Positions 1 through 9,049 of a DNA stretch of 64,000 nucleotides are shown piece by piece. Every line of letters begins with the position of its first letter. Position 1 is the stretch's first letter. The stretch comes from VFZP01 sp043755595 (GTDB lineage: Bacteria; Acidobacteriota; Terriglobia; Bryobacterales; Bryobacteraceae), in assembly GCA_043755595.1 (NCBI GenBank), contig JAYUSQ010000264.1:13693-77692 (forward strand), given 5' to 3'. The position numbers were made by a program, and so were the translations under genes. The notes under the pieces are model-generated. The model was not told the origin of the DNA. It saw only the letters and a program-made list of their open reading frames with translations, and did no database searches.

Positions 1-2
1 GG

Positions 3-59
3 ACTGCATCGGCGGCTCATCCCGCCAAGGCACAGGGCAAGAAGAAGCCGAGCGATTGA
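3..59 (+). CDS. C-terminal tail of an upstream gene (partial)
   Basis: An open frame enters from the left edge and ends at TGA 57-59. It encodes about 18 residues (TASAAHPAKAQGKKKPSD), a lysine-rich tail of the kind seen at protein C-termini. The other two forward frames also stay open for a similar distance, so this is only the most natural choice. It would end 15 nt before the Flp pilin gene. No function can be assigned. Confidence 0.25.
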   Translation, partial: TASAAHPAKAQGKKKPSD

Positions 60-74
60 TATCTAGGGAATAGG

Positions 75-275
75 ATGATGACACATATGATCAAGAACTT
101 GCTTCTGCGCTTTGCGCGCGAAGAACAGGGACAGGACCTGGTCGAATACGCGTTGATCGTCGCGGCCGTTGGATTGGCCCTGATCGTCACGGTGAATCAG
201 CTTTCGGCAGCCGTAGTGAGCTTGTATTCCAGCATCACTCAGGGCCTGGCCAGCATCGGCGCTTCCGGTCAATAG
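75..275 (+). CDS. flp: Flp/Fap-type IVb pilin
   Basis: This is a 66-residue major pilin subunit of a Tad (tight adherence) pilus. After a short basic leader comes the Flp core: EEQGQDLVEYALIVAAVG, with the conserved Q-x-x-x-x-E-Y-A motif and one long hydrophobic helix that forms the fibre core. In Flp pilins the prepilin peptidase (TadV/CpaA) cleaves just before this region; no peptidase gene is visible in the window and it may lie upstream of the edge. In-frame ATGs at 75, 78 and 87 are all possible starts. It opens a cluster that contains the rest of the Tad machinery, which makes the assignment secure. Confidence 0.93.
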   Translation: MMTHMIKNLLLRFAREEQGQDLVEYALIVAAVGLALIVTVNQLSAAVVSLYSSITQGLASIGASGQ

Positions 276-304
276 CCGCTCGGCCGGCTGCTGACAAGCC
301 TGTC

Positions 305-1876
305 GTGTCTTCGCGACTCCGATCCCTGGCGATCCCGGACCTGGCGCTCATCGGCGGCGGTCTCACATTCTTCTTTGTGATTCTGTTGTTCGATGGCGGG
401 CGAAAGCTGTTTCGCGACTCCGACACTGGCTGGCACATTCGCAACGGCGAGGCTATCCTTCGCTCAGGCGCACTGCCCTGGACTGACCCGTACTCGTGGT
501 CCATGCCGGGCGGTGAGTGGTTCGCCTGGGAATGGGCCGCTGATGTGCTCATGGGCTTGGCTCACCGGCAGGATGGGCTTACTGGCGTGGCCTTCCTTTA
601 TACGGCGCTCATCGCGGTCTGCACGTGGTTATGGTTCCGCCTTCAATGGACCGCCGGCGGCGACTTCCTCCTGGCATGCCTCATGGCGTCCCCCATGCTC
701 TCTACCGTTAATCTGCATTGGTTGGCCCGGCCCCACGTCTTCGGGTGGGTCATGCTACTGGTGTCGATTATATGGCTCGACAAATTGCCGGCCGGCGCGG
801 CATGGCGCGGTGCACTCGTGGCTTTTGGACTCGCCTCACTATGGGCTAATCTGCATGCCAGCTTCTTCCTCTTTCCGGTCATGGCGATGCTCTATGCGTC
901 GGCCCATCTCCTGCGTCCACTGCTCTGGCCGGTGGAAGCCCCACCCGAACACGCCCGGGCGTTCAGCTACATCGCCGTATCGGGCGGCGCGTTCCTCGGG
1001 ACCTTCCTCACGCCGTTTGGCTGGCGTCTGCACTGGCATCTGGCTTCGTATCTGACCAACGCCGAACTGCTAGCGCGCATAGGCGAATTCCAGACCTTCA
1101 ACTTTCACTCCCCCGGAGCCGCTCAAATTCTAGTCACCCTACTGCTTGGTGGCGCCGGGGCCATCCTGGCGCTCAGCCAACGTAAGCTCGCGCATTTTTT
1201 TCTCCTGGCCGGATTCACCATCCTCGCCATTCGTTCGGCTCGCGCACTGCCGGTCCTTGCCTTGCTGTTGCCCCTTTCGGCAGGCGCGATCACGCGGGCT
1301 TTGCACGATGCAGTTCCCAACTTTAACCGCACACCCGGCCGTTGGTTGCAGAACGCGCTACGTTATTCGGCCAATCTGCGCAAGCTCGAACTGGGCTTCT
1401 CCGGATTGGCCTGGGCCCCCATCATGGCAATTCTTGGCCTGGCCATCTTGCACTTCCCAGCCTTGGCGGCACGCACAGGCTTTCCACCGGATGAATTCCC
1501 CGTCGCCGCCGCCACACAAGCGGTTGCGGCTCTGCCACCCAACGCGCGTATTCTGGCGCCCGACAAGTTTGGCGGCTACCTGATCTACCATTTCGACGGT
1601 ACAAGAAAAGTGTTCTTTGACGGGCGCAGCGACTATTACGGGGTCCAATTCATGCGAGACTACATTGAACTGGTTCAGGTGCGCCCGGGCATGGCGCGCC
1701 ATTTGAGCCGCTTCAGCTTCACGCATGCGTTGCTTCCAAGAGACTACTCGCTCCTCTCTGTGCTGCCCCCGCTCGGGTGGCGCGAGATCTATCGCGATGG
1801 CACAGCTGTCTTGCTCACTGCGCCAGCTTCTTCATCATTGGGCGGAACTAAACAGAACGAGGCGGGTTTGAAATGA
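305..1876 (+). CDS. Polytopic membrane protein in Tad locus
   Basis: This 523-residue protein starts at a GTG. It has about ten hydrophobic segments separated by short loops, and a C-terminal soluble part of about 120 residues. An N-terminal extracytoplasmic loop is rich in aromatic and acidic residues (FRDSDTGWHIRNGE, then WTDPYSWSMPGGEWFAWEW). A long multispanning protein with a first loop of this kind suggests GT-C type glycosyltransferases or lipid-linked sugar handling, but I see no definitive family motif. It lies between the pilin and cpaB, with 29 nt before it and 10 nt after it, so it is very likely co-transcribed with the pilus genes. A role in pilin or envelope glycosylation is only a guess. 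Confidence 0.8.
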   Translation: MSSRLRSLAIPDLALIGGGLTFFFVILLFDGGRKLFRDSDTGWHIRNGEAILRSGALPWTDPYSWSMPGGEWFAWEWAADVLMGLAHRQDGLTGVAFLYTALIAVCTWLWFRLQWTAGGDFLLACLMASPMLSTVNLHWLARPHVFGWVMLLVSIIWLDKLPAGAAWRGALVAFGLASLWANLHASFFLFPVMAMLYASAHLLRPLLWPVEAPPEHARAFSYIAVSGGAFLGTFLTPFGWRLHWHLASYLTNAELLARIGEFQTFNFHSPGAAQILVTLLLGGAGAILALSQRKLAHFFLLAGFTILAIRSARALPVLALLLPLSAGAITRALHDAVPNFNRTPGRWLQNALRYSANLRKLELGFSGLAWAPIMAILGLAILHFPALAARTGFPPDEFPVAAATQAVAALPPNARILAPDKFGGYLIYHFDGTRKVFFDGRSDYYGVQFMRDYIELVQVRPGMARHLSRFSFTHALLPRDYSLLSVLPPLGWREIYRDGTAVLLTAPASSSLGGTKQNEAGLK

Positions 1877-1886
1877 GGATATCCGG

Positions 1887-2834
1887 ATGGATCGCCAGCG
1901 CCTATTAATGATTTTCGGCGGGGCGTGGCTTTCCGCCGCGCTCCTGACTTGGTTTCTCTACTCGCGCACGGCTGCGCCCAAAACCGAAAAAATGGTCAAA
2001 GTCGTCGCCGCGGTACGCGACTTGGCCGCCGGAGAAAAGCTGGGCAAGGACCACTTGAAGCTGATTACCGTCGCTGAGAAAGACGTTCCTCGCGGCGCGG
2101 TCTTGTCGCCAAACGAAGTGATCGGACGCGCAGTCATCTACCCCGTGGGCGCAGGCGAGCCGGTTTCACTATCGCGTGTCTCCTCGGCTGCGGGTCCGGA
2201 AGGAATCGCTTCGACCATTCAACCCGGCTATCGCGCCATGTCGGTTCCGTTCACCGACGCAACTGGCGTCTCCGGGCTGATTCAACCCAGGGCGCGAGTC
2301 GACGTATTGTTCACGCGAACCGGCAATGCGGTGGAAGCGATGACGGTCACGGTGTTGGAAGACGTGGAAGTGCTCTCGATCGGGCTGCGCACTATGATCG
2401 AGTCGGCCGCCACCCAGGCTCCAGGTACGACACCGAAGGCGGCGGTCGGACAGGGTGGTCCAAACCGGACCGCCGCGCTGCTGGTCACACCCGACCAGGC
2501 GCAAAAGCTGGAACTCGCCAAGAACCAGGGCAAGATCAGCCTCTCTCTGCGCAACTCAACGGACCGCTCTACAAGGCCTGGAGCGACAGCCACGCTCATG
2601 GAAGAAATCGATCCACTCCTTATCGCCCGCACCAACCAGGGGCGGCGCGGGTTGGCCGGCCGGCCTGCCCCGGGGGCGATTCGCGATCCCAAAGCGTGGG
2701 AACAACTGATCGGCGGCGCGGACCCCGCAAAACCGGCCATTGCGAAGGCCCCAGAAAAGAAAGAACCGCCCAAGCCGCGCGCGGTCGTAGACGTTTATCG
2801 CGGCGACAAGCACGTTCAGGAATTGTTCCAATGA
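1887..2834 (+). CDS. cpaB: Flp pilus assembly protein CpaB/RcpC
   Basis: This 315-residue periplasmic Tad pilus component works with the secretin. It has an N-terminal signal anchor (about residues 5-26). A SAF-like domain follows (VRDLAAGEKLGKDHLKLI, about 40-105). Next is the RcpC/CpaB domain with the family signature GYRAMSVPFTDATGVSGLIQ and RARVDVLFT (about 115-250). A proline- and lysine-rich tail follows. It starts at ATG and its stop overlaps the cpaC start as ATGA, so the two are translationally coupled. Length and order match the family. Confidence 0.93.
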   Translation: MDRQRLLMIFGGAWLSAALLTWFLYSRTAAPKTEKMVKVVAAVRDLAAGEKLGKDHLKLITVAEKDVPRGAVLSPNEVIGRAVIYPVGAGEPVSLSRVSSAAGPEGIASTIQPGYRAMSVPFTDATGVSGLIQPRARVDVLFTRTGNAVEAMTVTVLEDVEVLSIGLRTMIESAATQAPGTTPKAAVGQGGPNRTAALLVTPDQAQKLELAKNQGKISLSLRNSTDRSTRPGATATLMEEIDPLLIARTNQGRRGLAGRPAPGAIRDPKAWEQLIGGADPAKPAIAKAPEKKEPPKPRAVVDVYRGDKHVQELFQ

Positions 2835-4225
2835 AAATGTTTTCGGCGCTGTTTGCATGCAGCGCTCTGTTAATGGCGCAGACTGCGCCCCCCAAAGAGG
2901 TCTCGCTCACCATCGGGCGTGGGGAACTTGTGCAGTTCCAAAGCGACATCTCTCGCGTGGCCGTCTCAGAGCCCAAGATCGCCGACGCCGTCGTCGTGAG
3001 TCCGCGTGAGGTGATGATCAATGCCAAGTCGGTAGGTCGCGGCACGATCGTCGTCTGGGAGACCGGCGTGCTGCCGGCCCGTTACGAGATTAATGTGCTG
3101 GCCGATCGCAGCGAGTTTGACGGCGTGCTCAAATCCATTAGCACGCAATTGGCGGACTCTCAGATTATCGTCACCGGCAATACCGAAACGTTGGTCCTCA
3201 CCGGCAAGGCGAAAGATGCGCTCCAGGCCAAACAAGCCGAAGCACTCGCGTCTACGCATGCCAAAAAAGTCTTGAATCTGCTTGAGATTCCGCCTGAGCC
3301 GGATCCACGCCAGATTCTCTTGCAGGTCCGTTTCGCGAGCATCGATCGGGTGGGGCTTTCTGAGTTAGGATTCAACTATTTCAGCCGGAATGAAAAAACT
3401 CTCGGGTCGCTTTCAACCCAACAGTTCCCCACGCCGCGCTTCAGTCAATTGCAGTTTCAGGATCAGGCCTTCTCCAACACTTCGGTCAACTTCGCCGACC
3501 TGCTCAACCTGTTTATCTTTCGGCCCGATCTAAATATCGGCGCCACGTTGAAAGCTCTCGCGGCGCGGAATCTTCTCCAGATTCTAGCCGAGCCCAACCT
3601 CATCACGCTCGAAGGCAAACAGGCAAACTTCCTGGCTGGTGGCGAGTTCCCGTTCCCCACGATTCAGGCCACCACCACCGGCGGCGCCACCGCGCCCGTA
3701 GTCACCGTTCAGTTCAAGCGATTCGGCATTCAACTCGACTTCACGCCCACCGTCACCTCATCCGGTGGCATTCATTTGAAGGTCGCGCCCGCTGTAACGT
3801 CGCTGGACTACACGAATGCCGTGACCCTACAAGGGTTCCTGATTCCCGCCATCGCGGCTCGCAAAGCGGAAACCGAAGTGATTCTGAAAGATGGAGAAAG
3901 CTTCGCGATTGCCGGACTGATCGATAATCGCGTGCTCCAGACCCTCACGAAAATTCGCGGCCTTGGCGACATTCCCATCGTCGGAAATTTGTTCCGCAGC
4001 CGCGCCACCAAGAAGTCGACCGACGAGTTGCTGGTGGTCGTGACGCCGCGCTTCGTCAAGCCCGTACCAGCGGGTGAGCAGATCAAAATGCCAGACACCG
4101 TCGAAGCGTACCTGCCCACGGTCGCCGAAGAAAGAGCGGCCAAGGAAAAGGGCAAGGCCAAGAAGTCCAAAAAGCAGCCGGAGTTTGTAGGACCGCGTGG
4201 GCATCAGGAGCCTCCCAAGAACTAA
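2831..4225 (+). CDS. cpaC: Tad pilus outer-membrane secretin CpaC/RcpA
   Basis: This 464-residue secretin forms the outer-membrane pore of the Tad pilus. I choose ATG 2831 (ATGA overlap with cpaB) because it begins a clear signal peptide, MKMFSALFACSALLMAQT. The order is then: an N-terminal pilus-secretin domain (SLTIGRGELVQFQSDISRVA); a BON-like stretch around 100-150 (GNTETLVLTGKAKDALQAKQ); and the secretin core from about 160 to 410, with AARNLLQILAEPNLITLEGK and the closing GLGDIPIVGNLFRSRATKKS. The C-terminal 40 residues are lysine-rich and low-complexity. The open frame extends upstream of 2831, but that part has no signal peptide and lies inside cpaB. Confidence 0.94.
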   Translation: MKMFSALFACSALLMAQTAPPKEVSLTIGRGELVQFQSDISRVAVSEPKIADAVVVSPREVMINAKSVGRGTIVVWETGVLPARYEINVLADRSEFDGVLKSISTQLADSQIIVTGNTETLVLTGKAKDALQAKQAEALASTHAKKVLNLLEIPPEPDPRQILLQVRFASIDRVGLSELGFNYFSRNEKTLGSLSTQQFPTPRFSQLQFQDQAFSNTSVNFADLLNLFIFRPDLNIGATLKALAARNLLQILAEPNLITLEGKQANFLAGGEFPFPTIQATTTGGATAPVVTVQFKRFGIQLDFTPTVTSSGGIHLKVAPAVTSLDYTNAVTLQGFLIPAIAARKAETEVILKDGESFAIAGLIDNRVLQTLTKIRGLGDIPIVGNLFRSRATKKSTDELLVVVTPRFVKPVPAGEQIKMPDTVEAYLPTVAEERAAKEKGKAKKSKKQPEFVGPRGHQEPPKN

Positions 4226-5540
4226 CGCGGCGCTTTCGCGCCATGATTCGCCCGCTTCGGCGAGCCGGCAGTGGCGCGCCCGCTCACGCCGGTCTGGCGC
4301 TACTTCTATTCAGATGCTCGTCATCCTGGTGCCGGTTTTTTTCGGTTTCATGGGCTTCGCCGTCGATCTGGGCCGGCTCTACATGATCCGCGCCGAACTG
4401 AAATCCGCGGCCAGTTCGATGGCGCTGGCGGCCGCCAACCAACTCATTGGCACCGATGCCGCTCAAGGCGCCGCCACCACCGCCTCCCAAACGGCCCGCT
4501 CTTCCGCCGGCGGTTTCCAGCTTCGTTATGACTTCGGCGGCACGGCTGTCGGCGAAACCAACGGCAACCTCGGTTCAGTGGTCGAGGAGCCTCAGTTTTA
4601 CGAAACAGCGGAAGCGGCAAGCGGAGTGGAAGGCGCAGGCGGGGCGGAAGCGACGGGGACAGGCCCCATGCGTCACGTCCGGGTTTCGGTGACCGCCGAC
4701 GCGCCGACGGTGTTTTTTCGTTTTCTTCAGCAAGGCCAGGAAGGCCGAGTGCCGATTCGCGTGCAGGCCGCCGCCGGCGTCTCTGCGCCGCTCTGTGTCG
4801 CCTGCGGAATCGAGGCGTTGGCCGTTGCCGCGCTCGACGCCGGCGACCCGGATAATTTCGGCTTCGCCGCCAGCACTCGTTACACCCTCGGCTATAGTTG
4901 CACCGGCGCCCAACAACCCCAGCCGCTAGCGGGAGCCGCTCAGCGCTTAGCCTACGTGCTGCTCAATCGGTTGAACGAAGCGGCCACTACGTTTGCCGAC
5001 GAAGGAACCCAGACTTTGCGCATCGGCGCGGGCGGCTTGCCCGGGTCCACGGTCGAAGCGCGATCCTGCGTCAACGTGAATGCCGTGGAGACAGTGTGGG
5101 CCGCCGCCGCGCCGCTCCAATGCAACCAAAATCGCGTCGCCGCGCAAATCACTTCCCTGCTCTGCGGCTTCGCCACCCGCCTCGAAAACGGCACTTACTC
5201 AGGCTGCGAAAATGTCGCCGAAGTCGACACCGTGGTCCAAGCCTATCAAGCCGACACCGACGTCGCGGACGTGGAAGACTATCTCGCCTACACCGGCAAT
5301 GGCCGGCGCGTGATCACCATCGCGATCGTCGATCAGATCACCGACACCACCGCCATGGCCGTCCTGGGCTTCCGCCAGTTTCTGATCGAACCCGGCGCCA
5401 ATCTTACTAACATCAGCCCGCTCGACAACAATGGCCGTTTCAACTCACTCTATATCGGCAGTCAGATGCCGCTCAAACAAGGTCGTATCTCGGGCTGCAC
5501 CGTGACGGCCGGTCCCGGCAAGGTGGTCCTGCACCAATGA
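4197..5540 (+). CDS. TadG-like Flp pilus-associated protein
   Basis: This 447-residue protein has a basic N-terminus and one transmembrane helix at about residues 38-60, carrying the TadG/TadE-like signature RRSGATSIQMLVILVPVFFG followed by GFAVDLGRLYMIRAELKSAA. The rest is extracytoplasmic and holds several cysteines. The GTG at 4197 gives a 29-nt overlap with cpaC. The next in-frame Met (4314) falls inside the helix, so the upstream start is needed. Its stop overlaps the next gene as ATGA. TadG-type proteins are thought to anchor or scaffold Tad pili; the extracytoplasmic part has no von Willebrand motif that I can recognise. Confidence 0.82.
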   Translation: MGIRSLPRTNAALSRHDSPASASRQWRARSRRSGATSIQMLVILVPVFFGFMGFAVDLGRLYMIRAELKSAASSMALAAANQLIGTDAAQGAATTASQTARSSAGGFQLRYDFGGTAVGETNGNLGSVVEEPQFYETAEAASGVEGAGGAEATGTGPMRHVRVSVTADAPTVFFRFLQQGQEGRVPIRVQAAAGVSAPLCVACGIEALAVAALDAGDPDNFGFAASTRYTLGYSCTGAQQPQPLAGAAQRLAYVLLNRLNEAATTFADEGTQTLRIGAGGLPGSTVEARSCVNVNAVETVWAAAAPLQCNQNRVAAQITSLLCGFATRLENGTYSGCENVAEVDTVVQAYQADTDVADVEDYLAYTGNGRRVITIAIVDQITDTTAMAVLGFRQFLIEPGANLTNISPLDNNGRFNSLYIGSQMPLKQGRISGCTVTAGPGKVVLHQ

Positions 5541-6031
5541 ATCGCCGGCGGCGCGGCGCGGTCATCTTCGAATCGGCTATGTGGATTCCCATCATGGTGC
5601 TCCTGTTAATGGGCATGGTGGAACTCGGCCGCGTCACTTACACTTACTACTCGCTCCACAAGATGCTCTACACCATCGCGCGCCTGGTGGGCACGGGATC
5701 GGGAACGAATTTCTGCTCGGACCAGAACACGGTGCAAGATACGATCTCGTTCGCTCTGAACGGTGGCAACGTAGATGGCCAGACGATCATCCAGTCGTTG
5801 CAGGCCAATCAGATTGCCGTGCGGGTTGAACGATACGAAGCGGCCACCGGTGAATTGGCGGTCTGCGAGTGTTCGGTCACTGGCTGCGATACCGAAGCGG
5901 GTGGACGCCCGCCTGACTATGTCGTGGTCTCGATTCCCGATGGCTACCCGATGCGCCTGGCGATCCCTGGATTGAATCTCGATCCGATCCCGCTACGTCC
6001 ACAAGTGAGGGTGCCCTATGGCGGGACATAG
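5537..6031 (+). CDS. TadE-like pseudopilin
   Basis: This 164-residue minor pilin-like protein has an N-terminal TadE motif: MNRRRRGAVIFESAMWIPIM, with the conserved E of the helix followed by VLLLMGMVELGRVTYTYYSLHKM. One transmembrane helix (about residues 8-32) is followed by an extracytoplasmic domain with several cysteines (VCECSVTGCDT). It is coupled to the TadG-like gene by ATGA and overlaps the next TadE-like gene by 14 nt. TadE proteins are processed like prepilins and assist pilus assembly. Confidence 0.87.
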   Translation: MNRRRRGAVIFESAMWIPIMVLLLMGMVELGRVTYTYYSLHKMLYTIARLVGTGSGTNFCSDQNTVQDTISFALNGGNVDGQTIIQSLQANQIAVRVERYEAATGELAVCECSVTGCDTEAGGRPPDYVVVSIPDGYPMRLAIPGLNLDPIPLRPQVRVPYGGT

Positions 6032-6536
6032 AAACTCACGCCGCCGCCGCGGCCAAGCCGCCGTCGAGTACGCTCTCGTGTGGACGGCGATTATCCTCCC
6101 GCTCACCGCGATCGTCATCTTCACTTCTCAAATGCTCTGGGTCTGGCATTCGGCAGTCGAGTTCACTCGCGAAGGCGCGCGCTACGCAGTAACTCATTGC
6201 TATCAGGGCAACGGCGAAAACGTGCGCACTTACATGCGAGCTAACGTGCCGAAAATGGTAGACCAGGATCAGTTCCGCGACGGCGGAGCCGACATCGAGG
6301 TTGTCTACTTTCAGCGCAACGCCGACTCGGGCGCGCTCGAAGAGTTCACTTGTGGCGGAGCCGAATGCTCACGCGAGTGCGTGCCCGACGTCGTCAGCGT
6401 CCGTATCAATAACTATTCGTTCACCCGGCTCTTCAGTTACTTTGGATTGCAGCCGGTCGCGCTACCTAATTTCTCCACGACCTTGCCGATGGAAAGCGCC
6501 GGGTGTAGCCCGGGTTCGGAGTCGTGCTTACCTTAA
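6018..6536 (+). CDS. TadE-like pseudopilin (second copy)
   Basis: This 172-residue protein has the TadE N-terminus RRRRGQAAVEYALVWTAIIL, a single helix, and then the usual EFTREGARYAV segment. The C-terminal domain contains five to six cysteines (TCGGAECSRECV and near the end), so it is probably disulphide-bonded in the periplasm or outside the cell. It overlaps the previous pseudopilin and is followed 7 nt later by cpaE. Together with the preceding gene it gives a two-TadE arrangement common in Tad loci. Confidence 0.87.
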   Translation: MAGHRNSRRRRGQAAVEYALVWTAIILPLTAIVIFTSQMLWVWHSAVEFTREGARYAVTHCYQGNGENVRTYMRANVPKMVDQDQFRDGGADIEVVYFQRNADSGALEEFTCGGAECSRECVPDVVSVRINNYSFTRLFSYFGLQPVALPNFSTTLPMESAGCSPGSESCLP

Positions 6537-6543
6537 GGAACCA

Positions 6544-7719
6544 ATGTCGATCTCGCTTTTAGTGGCTTCCAACGACGAACATTTTCGCGAAACCGTGCGC
6601 GAGAATCTCGCCAGCATCGCAGGCTCGCGCCTGGCGGGCGAGTATCCGGAAGTCGTACCCAACTTATATATTCGTGTCTTGCAGGACCTCGAGCGCCATC
6701 CGGACGCAGGCTTGGTTCTCGATCTGGCCAGTGATCCCGAAGGCGCCATCAAGATCCTCGAAAAGATCAAGCAGGCTGCGCCGCACCTTTACGTGATCGC
6801 TTCTAACTATCAAGCCGATGGCGACGCCGTGATTGCGTCGGTGCGCGCCGGAGCCAACGATTTTCTGGTGCAGCCAATTCGCAGGCTCGACCTGCGCGAA
6901 GCGATCGGCCGTTTCGAAAAGGCTCCGAAGCACGTCGGTCCCGTCGCTTCGCGGCTTGGCAAGGTCTACGCCTTCCTGGGGGTCAAAGGCGGCGTGGGCA
7001 CGACCGCGATGGCCGTCAATTTTGCCGGTGTGCTCGCGCAACGAAAGCAAAACACTGTGCTGGTCGACATCGACTGGACGGCTAACGACGCAGCCCAACA
7101 GTTGGGTGTCAATCCCCAATCCACGCTCGTCGAAATAGGCGAAAACCTCGAGCGCCTGGATCAGCAATTGTTCGAAGGTTTCGTCACGCGCGACCCTCTG
7201 GGTTTCTTCCTCGTCGGCCCGCCTGATTCGCTCGAAAATACCGGCTACTTCACCGAGCCCATGTTCCGTGAGTTCGCCACCTTCCTGGTTGAGAAGTATG
7301 ACTCGGTCGTGGTCGACCTTGGCACTAACATCACGTCCGAACTAGGCACCGGCGCGCTACAGGTGGCCTCGCAAGTGTTCCTGGTTATGACTCAGGAACT
7401 GCCGGCCATCCGCAACGCGCAACGCTATCTCGGTTATCTTCTGCGCATGGGTTTCAGTCAGGACCAAGTCAAGATCCTCGTCAACCAGTATCAGAAAAAG
7501 CCCAGCGCGCAGTTCGCCACGCTGGAGCAAATCCAATCGACCCTGAATATGAAGGTGTTTTACGGCATTCCGTCGTCCCCGGCCGTGCTCGCCTCCATCA
7601 ACAAGAGCCGCCCGTTCATCGCCAATCGCGAAGCCGCGGGCGATCTCGATCGCGTCTTCCGGTTGTTCGTCGACAAAGCGACCGGCCGGAATAAAGAAGA
7701 CGTTGCGAAATCCGCCTAG
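6544..7719 (+). CDS. cpaE: Tad pilus localisation ATPase CpaE/TadZ
   Basis: This 391-residue protein has two domains. The N-terminal part (about 1-135) has a response-regulator-like fold (MSISLLVASNDEHFRETVRE, then RAGANDFLVQPIRRLDLREA). It lacks the usual acidic phosphorylation cluster, as in TadZ pseudoreceivers. The C-terminal part is a ParA/MinD-type ATPase with a deviant Walker A (FLGVKGGVGTTAMAVNFAG) and Walker-B-like segments (VLVDIDWTAND; YDSVVVDLGTNI). TadZ/CpaE places the pilus machine at the pole. I start at ATG 6544, 7 nt after the previous stop; the frame is open further upstream, but only inside the pseudopilin gene. Confidence 0.92.
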   Translation: MSISLLVASNDEHFRETVRENLASIAGSRLAGEYPEVVPNLYIRVLQDLERHPDAGLVLDLASDPEGAIKILEKIKQAAPHLYVIASNYQADGDAVIASVRAGANDFLVQPIRRLDLREAIGRFEKAPKHVGPVASRLGKVYAFLGVKGGVGTTAMAVNFAGVLAQRKQNTVLVDIDWTANDAAQQLGVNPQSTLVEIGENLERLDQQLFEGFVTRDPLGFFLVGPPDSLENTGYFTEPMFREFATFLVEKYDSVVVDLGTNITSELGTGALQVASQVFLVMTQELPAIRNAQRYLGYLLRMGFSQDQVKILVNQYQKKPSAQFATLEQIQSTLNMKVFYGIPSSPAVLASINKSRPFIANREAAGDLDRVFRLFVDKATGRNKEDVAKSA

Positions 7720-7734
7720 GAATAACCGGCCAAG

Positions 7735-9045
7735 ATGAGTAGCCGCCCCATGCCGAGATCCGCCGCCGGCGCCGAGCGCTGGTTCGCAATCAAGACGCAG
7801 ATCCATACGCGGCTTCTGAATTCGCTGTCGCCTGAGCAACTGCGCGGGCTAAACAAAGACGGCGTTCGCGAGCAGATCGGCACGGGCCTGGAGCGCCTGG
7901 TGCGCGAAGAGAATATCCCGATGACCGTCGCCGAACGCGAACGGCTGATCGAGGAAATTCTCGACGAAGTCTTCGGGCTCGGTCCACTCGAACCGTTGAT
8001 GAAGGATCCGGCCGTGAGCGAAATCATGGTCAACGGATTCCAAAGCGTCTATGTCGAGCGCGGCGGCCAGATGATTGAGACGAACATCCGCTTCAAGGAT
8101 CAGGCCCACGTCCGGATGATCATCGAGCGCATCGTGTCCAACATCGGCCGCCGCATCGACGATTCGTCGCCGATCGTCGACGCGCGCCTCTCCGACGGCT
8201 CGCGTATGTGCGCCGTCATTCCGCCACTCAGTCTCATCGGGCCCGTGATGTCGATTCGCCGGTTCGGCAAGAAGCTGATGACGGTCGAAGATTTGCTGAA
8301 GATCGAGACCATGACGAAAGGCATGCTCGACTTCTTAAGTGGAGCGGTCGAAGCGCGCCTCAACATTGTCGTGTCGGGTGGCTCGGGCTCGGGCAAGACG
8401 ACGATGCTCAACACTCTGTCACGCTTCATTCCCGACGAACAGAGACTGGTCACGATTGAGGACGTCGCCGAATTGCAGATGCAGCAGTCGCATTTGGTGC
8501 GCCTCGAAACCCGCCCCTCCAATATCGAAGGAGCGGGCGCCATCACGCAACGCGACCTTGTCATCAACGCTCTGCGTATGCGCCCCGATCGCATCATCAT
8601 CGGTGAGTGCCGCGGCTCGGAAGCGTTCGACATGATGCAGGCCATGAACACGGGCCATGATGGCTCGATGACCACCGTTCACGCCAACACCGCGAAAGAC
8701 GCTTTCTCACGGCTCGAGACCATGGTCATGATGGCGTCGCAGCACGTGCCGGACTACGTGATCCGCCAGATGCTCAGCGCCGCCGTAAACCTGGTCGTCC
8801 ATATGAACCGGCTGCCGGACGGTTCGCGCAAGATCATCACCATCGCCGAGGTGACCGAAACCGATGGCGAGACCGTCGACATGCACGAAATCTTCCGATT
8901 GGAACGGGAAGGCATTTCGCCCTCGGGCAAAGTGGTGGGGCGGTTTCGCGGCATGGGTTACATACCCAAGTGCATGCAGCGCCTCAAGTCATACGGCATC
9001 CATGTTTCGCCTACCATCTTTAACGAAGTGCAGGTGTTGAAATAA
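7735..9045 (+). CDS. cpaF: Tad secretion ATPase CpaF/TadA
   Basis: This 436-residue hexameric type II/IV secretion ATPase powers pilus assembly. Visible parts are an N-terminal helical region (ERLIEEILDEVFGLGPLEPL), the N2 domain (VSEIMVNGFQSVYVERGG), Walker A (VVSGGSGSGKTTMLNTLSRF), the Asp box and Walker B (RMRPDRIIIGECRGSEAFDM), and the His box (TGHDGSMTTVHANT). Length and motif order are those of TadA/CpaF. It lies 15 nt after cpaE and 4 nt before tadB. Confidence 0.96.
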   Translation: MSSRPMPRSAAGAERWFAIKTQIHTRLLNSLSPEQLRGLNKDGVREQIGTGLERLVREENIPMTVAERERLIEEILDEVFGLGPLEPLMKDPAVSEIMVNGFQSVYVERGGQMIETNIRFKDQAHVRMIIERIVSNIGRRIDDSSPIVDARLSDGSRMCAVIPPLSLIGPVMSIRRFGKKLMTVEDLLKIETMTKGMLDFLSGAVEARLNIVVSGGSGSGKTTMLNTLSRFIPDEQRLVTIEDVAELQMQQSHLVRLETRPSNIEGAGAITQRDLVINALRMRPDRIIIGECRGSEAFDMMQAMNTGHDGSMTTVHANTAKDAFSRLETMVMMASQHVPDYVIRQMLSAAVNLVVHMNRLPDGSRKIITIAEVTETDGETVDMHEIFRLEREGISPSGKVVGRFRGMGYIPKCMQRLKSYGIHVSPTIFNEVQVLK

Positions 9046-9049
9046 CAAT